The notes beneath the pieces are model-generated. The model worked only from the letters and a program-made list of their open reading frames with translations, was not told where the DNA came from and searched no databases. From NCBI GenBank assembly GCA_030740795.1, contig JASLWO010000037.1, positions 1-64,000 of the forward strand: DNA of 64,000 nt, given 5' to 3'. Source of the DNA: Acidimicrobiales bacterium (lineage in GTDB: Bacteria > Actinomycetota > Acidimicrobiia > Acidimicrobiales > UBA8592). Positions 61,082-64,000 of this stretch are shown piece after piece (position 1 is the first letter of the stretch; every line of letters begins with the position of its first letter). The translations under genes were made by a program, and so were the position numbers.

Positions 61082-62382
61082 TGATCCTTGATGTTCTCGG
61101 GCATGGGTTAGGATCTCGAGGAGACCTTCCAATCCCCTTATGGCAATTTACTTGGGCAGCAACTGCCGCACTAGTAATCTCCTTTGTTTCATTAGGGGCA
61201 TCCTGGCGACAACCAAAACTCACATTTCATGAGACGGGGCGGACCTTACCTAACCTGTCCAGAATAGCAAAAACTAGTGAACCGCTAATCAGGATTCTTT
61301 CAATGGGGTTATTCTTTCTAGTATTAGTTACTGGACTTTTTGGGACCAACAACTCAGACCAGAACCTAAACCCGGTGACTTTATATGTAATTTTTTGGGT
61401 TATCCTGCAAATCCTCACTTGCTTCTTAGGGGATATATGGAAAGTCCTCAGCCCTTTTGACACGATCGCACAGTTTCTAGAACGCCGTAACCTAACGAAT
61501 TCTTATGCAATCCCAACTTGGAGTCATTGGTTTGCTCCGATAGGGGCGTTCAGCTTTCTATTCTTTGAGTTGATACACCCTAGTGGGGACTCGCCTTTTT
61601 TTCTTGCTCTAGGCATGCTTGTATATTCAACCTGTCTAATTACTGGTTCTATTCTTTGGGGCCGGGATTGGCTTCAGGTGGGGGACACCTTCGCAGTCCA
61701 CTTTCGACTACTAGCCCAAATGGCGCCATTACACATAAGCCATAAATCAATTCGTTTCCGAATCCCTCTTAGCGGTCTTTCATCTTCCCGCTTCTCAAGC
61801 CCAGAAGTAGCGACACTTCTTGTCGTCTTGGGTGGCGTTACCTTTGATGGATTCGGTGAATCAGAAATGTGGAGAGATTTAGTTGGGCGTAAAACAGGTT
61901 GGGCGAATGCCGCTATTCGCCTATTTGGCCTGATTGATTCAATAGCGGTGATAGCTTTACTCTTCCTTATTTCTGTAAAATTTATGGCTAACCTCACGGA
62001 CCAAAAACCGAGACTCTTGGCTAAGATATTTGCTCCATCGCTTGTTCCAATAGTTTTTGGGTACACCCTTGCCCACTACCTCCAATTGGCTATAGACGAA
62101 AGTCAGACTTTTTTTTTCCAACTATCAGATCCATTTGGTAAAGGGTGGGACCTATTTGGGGCAAGCGGGAGTCGCATTAACTTCAATCTAGCTAATGCGA
62201 CTGTGATTGCTTGGGTGCAGGCAATAGGAGTTGTTTCAGGACATATCGCTGGCGTGATTGTTGCGCATGATAGAGCTGTAAGTTCATTCTCAGAGAAAGA
62301 CGCTGTTCGTAGTCAGTACGTCATGTTTCTTGTAATGGTTGTTTATAGCGTTCTCGGATTATGGCTTCTTTTAAATGCCTAG
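61081..62382 (+). CDS. Polytopic membrane protein paired with the lipoprotein
   Basis: A 433-residue protein with about eleven hydrophobic helices. The N-terminus H-G-L-G-S-R-G-D-L-P-I-P-L-W recalls an actinobacterial membrane family that databases often label fenitrothion hydrolase-like; I make this link from memory and would not infer that activity. A loop contains F-H-E-T, and the late helices have AHYLQL and SGHIAGV with conserved-looking His. GTG at 61081 overlaps the lipoprotein stop (TAGTG), so the two proteins are coupled and probably act together at the membrane. Confidence 0.55.
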   Translation: MILDVLGHGLGSRGDLPIPLWQFTWAATAALVISFVSLGASWRQPKLTFHETGRTLPNLSRIAKTSEPLIRILSMGLFFLVLVTGLFGTNNSDQNLNPVTLYVIFWVILQILTCFLGDIWKVLSPFDTIAQFLERRNLTNSYAIPTWSHWFAPIGAFSFLFFELIHPSGDSPFFLALGMLVYSTCLITGSILWGRDWLQVGDTFAVHFRLLAQMAPLHISHKSIRFRIPLSGLSSSRFSSPEVATLLVVLGGVTFDGFGESEMWRDLVGRKTGWANAAIRLFGLIDSIAVIALLFLISVKFMANLTDQKPRLLAKIFAPSLVPIVFGYTLAHYLQLAIDESQTFFFQLSDPFGKGWDLFGASGSRINFNLANATVIAWVQAIGVVSGHIAGVIVAHDRAVSSFSEKDAVRSQYVMFLVMVVYSVLGLWLLLNA

Positions 62383-62465
62383 AACACCTTTACATTTAAT
62401 ACGTTTGAGGTTGGGACCTCTCCCACACCGTGGCATCATAACCAATAGCATAGACAGTTGTCTAC

Positions 62466-62538
62466 GCTCCCTTAGCTCAGTCGGTAGAGCGTCTCCATGG
62501 TAAGGAGAAGGTCGAGAGTTCAATTCTCTCAGGGAGCT
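62466..62538 (+). tRNA. tRNA-Thr (anticodon GGT)
   Basis: A 73-base cloverleaf: acceptor GCTCCCT pairs with AGGGAGC, the anticodon stem TCTCC/GGAGA encloses ATGGTAA with anticodon GGT, and the T-arm is GAGAG-TTCAATT-CTCTC. The 3' CCA is not encoded. Confidence 0.93.
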
Positions 62539-62569
62539 CATCTAATAATTAGATAGAGTTTAATTCCTT

Positions 62570-62643
62570 GGCGGCGTAGCTCAGTAGGTAAGAGCGCTCG
62601 ACTCATAATCGAGAGGTCGACAGTTCAAATCTGTCCGCCGCTA
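62570..62643 (+). tRNA. tRNA-Met, elongator type (anticodon CAT)
   Basis: A 74-base cloverleaf: acceptor GGCGGCG pairs with CGCCGCT (first pair G-U), the anticodon stem CTCGA/TCGAG encloses CTCATAA. The stem lacks the three G-C pairs of initiator tRNA, so it is an elongator Met or, less likely, an Ile tRNA with lysidine. It lies 31 bases after tRNA-Thr and is probably co-transcribed with it. Confidence 0.88.
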
Positions 62644-62684
62644 CAAACAGTTAAGTTAGTTCATACCACAGTGGGGGTTATTCT

Positions 62685-63179
62685 ATGGAAATACGAATAG
62701 CACAAATAGGTGATGCAGAATCTATTAGAGAGATTTATAACAATGAAGTCACTTCTGGGACCGCTACTTTTGACCTAACTCCTAGAACTCTTGAAGAACA
62801 GCGCGAATGGTTGTCAGAGAGATCCGGCGCCCACGTCGTTCTCATAGCAGAATCCCAAGGAGAAGTGATCGGATTTGGATCATTATCTCGTTACCAGAGA
62901 CGACCCGCGTACAGCACAACCGTAGAGGACTCTGTTTATGTCCGACCAGATAAACAAGGTCAAGGGGTTGGTTTGTCGATACTGGATGCCTTAATTGAAA
63001 AAGCATCAGAGCATGGATTCCACACCGTTATTGCAAGGATCAGCGGCGAATCAGATGGATCCATCGCAACACATACAAAGGCTGGATTTAAAGAAGTGGG
63101 GCGAGAGAGGGAAACAGGGAGAAAATTTGGAAGGTGGCTGGACGTTGTAGTGATGCAACGATTTGTAGATTCCTCCTAA
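62685..63179 (+). CDS. GNAT N-acetyltransferase (phosphinothricin/methionine-derivative acetyltransferase-like)
   Basis: A 164-residue GNAT enzyme. The fold starts IRIAQIGDAESIREIYNNEV and the region VTSGTATFDLTPRTLEE is typical of the Pat/MnaT group. The acetyl-CoA pyrophosphate loop is R-P-D-K-Q-G-Q-G-V-G. Related enzymes acetylate phosphinothricin or methionine sulfoximine and sulfone; the natural substrate here is unknown. It sits between tRNA-Met and tRNA-Trp. Confidence 0.8.
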   Translation: MEIRIAQIGDAESIREIYNNEVTSGTATFDLTPRTLEEQREWLSERSGAHVVLIAESQGEVIGFGSLSRYQRRPAYSTTVEDSVYVRPDKQGQGVGLSILDALIEKASEHGFHTVIARISGESDGSIATHTKAGFKEVGRERETGRKFGRWLDVVVMQRFVDSS

Positions 63180-63282
63180 TCCAATTTTACAGTGGATTGT
63201 ATAAATAGAAAAGATCACATGCTATGAATGCATTAGAAGATTAAATAGCGTTTACGGTGGTATCCTCTGTAAGTCATCCTTT

Positions 63283-63355
63283 AGGGCAGTGGCTCAATTG
63301 GTAGAGCACCGGTCTCCAAAACCGGCGGTTGGGGGTTCGAGTCCCTCCTGCCCTG
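63283..63355 (+). tRNA. tRNA-Trp (anticodon CCA)
   Basis: A 73-base cloverleaf: acceptor AGGGCAG pairs with CTGCCCT, the anticodon stem CCGGT/ACCGG encloses CTCCAAA, and the T-arm is GGGGG-TTCGAGT-CCCTC with a weak last pair. It precedes secE-nusG, a widespread bacterial order. Confidence 0.94.
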
Positions 63356-63427
63356 CGAGTTTGCATTAAATCCCCAAAAGTAAAATACAATTGAAAAGAC
63401 AAAACGAATCGTCAACAAGGAACAGTT

Positions 63428-63727
63428 ATGTCCCTAAATCGTGAACAAAAAAGAGCACTACAAAAAAGAGGTGAACTCGGTGAAGATGGCACCCCTATTG
63501 CCACTCGCCGTCAACCTGCCGGTCGCCAGCAAAAAGAAGAGCGCGTAGGTTTCAGAAAATACCTTTCAGAAGTCCGAGCAGAGCTACGAAAGGTTGCCTG
63601 GCCTACACGGTCAGAAGTCATAAACTATTCAATTGTGGTTCTAATTACCTTAGTCATTGTTACTTCAATGATTGCCCTTATGGATTGGGGATTTGGTGAA
63701 GGCCTGCTTAAGCTATTTGAACGTTGA
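63428..63727 (+). CDS. secE: Preprotein translocase subunit SecE
   Basis: A 99-residue SecE. The cytoplasmic N-terminal half is basic and polar; the conserved amphipathic segment F-R-K-Y-L-S-E-V-R-A-E-L-R-K-V-A-W-P-T-R is followed by one membrane helix (about 68-87). SecE stabilises SecY in the translocon. The tRNA-Trp upstream and nusG downstream support the call. AAGGAACAG lies just before the ATG. Confidence 0.95.
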   Translation: MSLNREQKRALQKRGELGEDGTPIATRRQPAGRQQKEERVGFRKYLSEVRAELRKVAWPTRSEVINYSIVVLITLVIVTSMIALMDWGFGEGLLKLFER

Positions 63728-63755
63728 TAACACCCCCAGAAAATGAGAAGAACAA

Positions 63756-64000
63756 ATGGATAATATTGCCACCAATGAAGAAATAGAAGATAACCATTTA
63801 GGATCTGAAACAGATTCCAAATTTGAACAATTACTTGATGCTGAAGAACAAAAACTTGATCAAGAATCACCCGTTGTGACTGACGTAGTTGACAGTAACG
63901 GTGAGAGCGGAGACGCCGTTTCCGAAGAAGGTTTGATTTTTGAGAAAGAAGACAAAGCACCAAAGGTTGTTAGCCCTTATGACCGGCCAGGGAAATGGTA
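63756..64000 (+). CDS. nusG: Transcription antitermination protein NusG (partial, cut by window end)
   Basis: The first 81 codons of an ORF that starts with ATG at 63756, 28 bases after secE. About 73 residues of acidic, low-complexity sequence come first (many Glu and Asp), then S-P-Y-D-R-P-G-K-W, the entry of the NGN domain. Long acidic N-terminal extensions are common in actinobacterial NusG. The identification rests on this entry motif and on the secE-nusG order; the core domain lies beyond the window. Confidence 0.85.
   Translation, partial: MDNIATNEEIEDNHLGSETDSKFEQLLDAEEQKLDQESPVVTDVVDSNGESGDAVSEEGLIFEKEDKAPKVVSPYDRPGKW

Noticed and set aside
62570-62643. Initiator tRNA-Met
   Set aside because: The anticodon stem lacks the three consecutive G-C pairs and the first acceptor pair is G-U rather than the unpaired C-A type, so it is called an elongator.
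1-64000. CRISPR arrays, insertion sequences, prophage or integron structures
   Set aside because: No regularly spaced repeats, transposase, integrase or terminal inverted repeats were noticed in the window.

Overview
The window looks like a chromosomal segment from an actinobacterium. The evidence is a WhiB regulator, an MshA-type glycosyltransferase followed by a YbjN-family gene, proC followed by an excisionase-like HTH gene, and a C5-pathway heme operon. This order echoes the M. tuberculosis Rv0486-Rv0512 neighbourhood as I remember it. Base composition is AT-leaning for the phylum and there are two large respiratory complex I clusters, so a streamlined, possibly marine Acidimicrobiia-like lineage is my best guess. 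That placement is inference; no rRNA is present to test it.

Layout. 1-5.1 kb (mostly minus strand): a poly-gamma-glutamate-hydrolase-like gene coupled to a CcdA/TlpA thiol-redox pair, a WhiB gene with a small upstream ORF and a terminator-like hairpin, an MBL-fold hydrolase and oligoribonuclease. 5.2-11.4 kb: dUTPase, an RsbW-like protein, a DUF4031 protein, tRNA-Lys, a histidine phosphatase, a MoaD-like/MshA-like fusion, YbjN, proC, an HTH protein, and an S-adenosylmethionine hydrolase-like gene with a tiny membrane ORF. 11.5-16.7 kb: hemA-hemC-hemD-hemB-hemL. 16.7-19.8 kb (minus): a membrane protein, pgi and a monoheme cytochrome c. 20.4-26.4 kb: a cytochrome bc-type operon with split cytochrome b, Rieske protein, two-CxxCH cytochrome, a two-cluster ferredoxin and two unrecognised membrane proteins. 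26.4-41.8 kb: a complete 14-gene nuoA-N set. 41.98-52.8 kb: a second, diverged set with only nuoABCDHIJKLMN, followed by a MidA/NDUFAF7-family methyltransferase. 53.9-60.1 kb: acetyl-CoA synthetase, a sulfatase/DJ-1-like fusion, an SRPBCC protein, a HAD phosphatase and YajQ. 60.3-64 kb: four tRNA genes, a His-rich lipoprotein with a polytopic membrane partner, a GNAT acetyltransferase, secE and the start of nusG.

How the parts work together. The 20.4-52.8 kb block is a continuous plus-strand respiratory array: quinone reduction by one or two complex I forms, then quinol oxidation through a bc complex to c-type cytochromes. The upstream heme operon supplies cofactor and the CcdA/TlpA pair could serve cytochrome maturation. 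The second complex I lacks the NADH-input genes nuoEFG, so it either borrows them or takes electrons from another donor such as a ferredoxin.

Main points for a second look: (1) a MoaD-like domain fused in frame to an MshA-like glycosyltransferase; (2) a sulfatase fused to a DJ-1/PfpI domain; (3) a shared N-terminal peptide of the form M-x-E-I-P-[DE]-[HY]-L-L-[EK]-R on three unrelated respiratory proteins; (4) mini-ORFs bridging every intercistronic gap longer than 45 bases in the respiratory array; (5) a complex I methyltransferase gene beside the one complex I copy whose NuoD keeps the equivalent of the methylated arginine.
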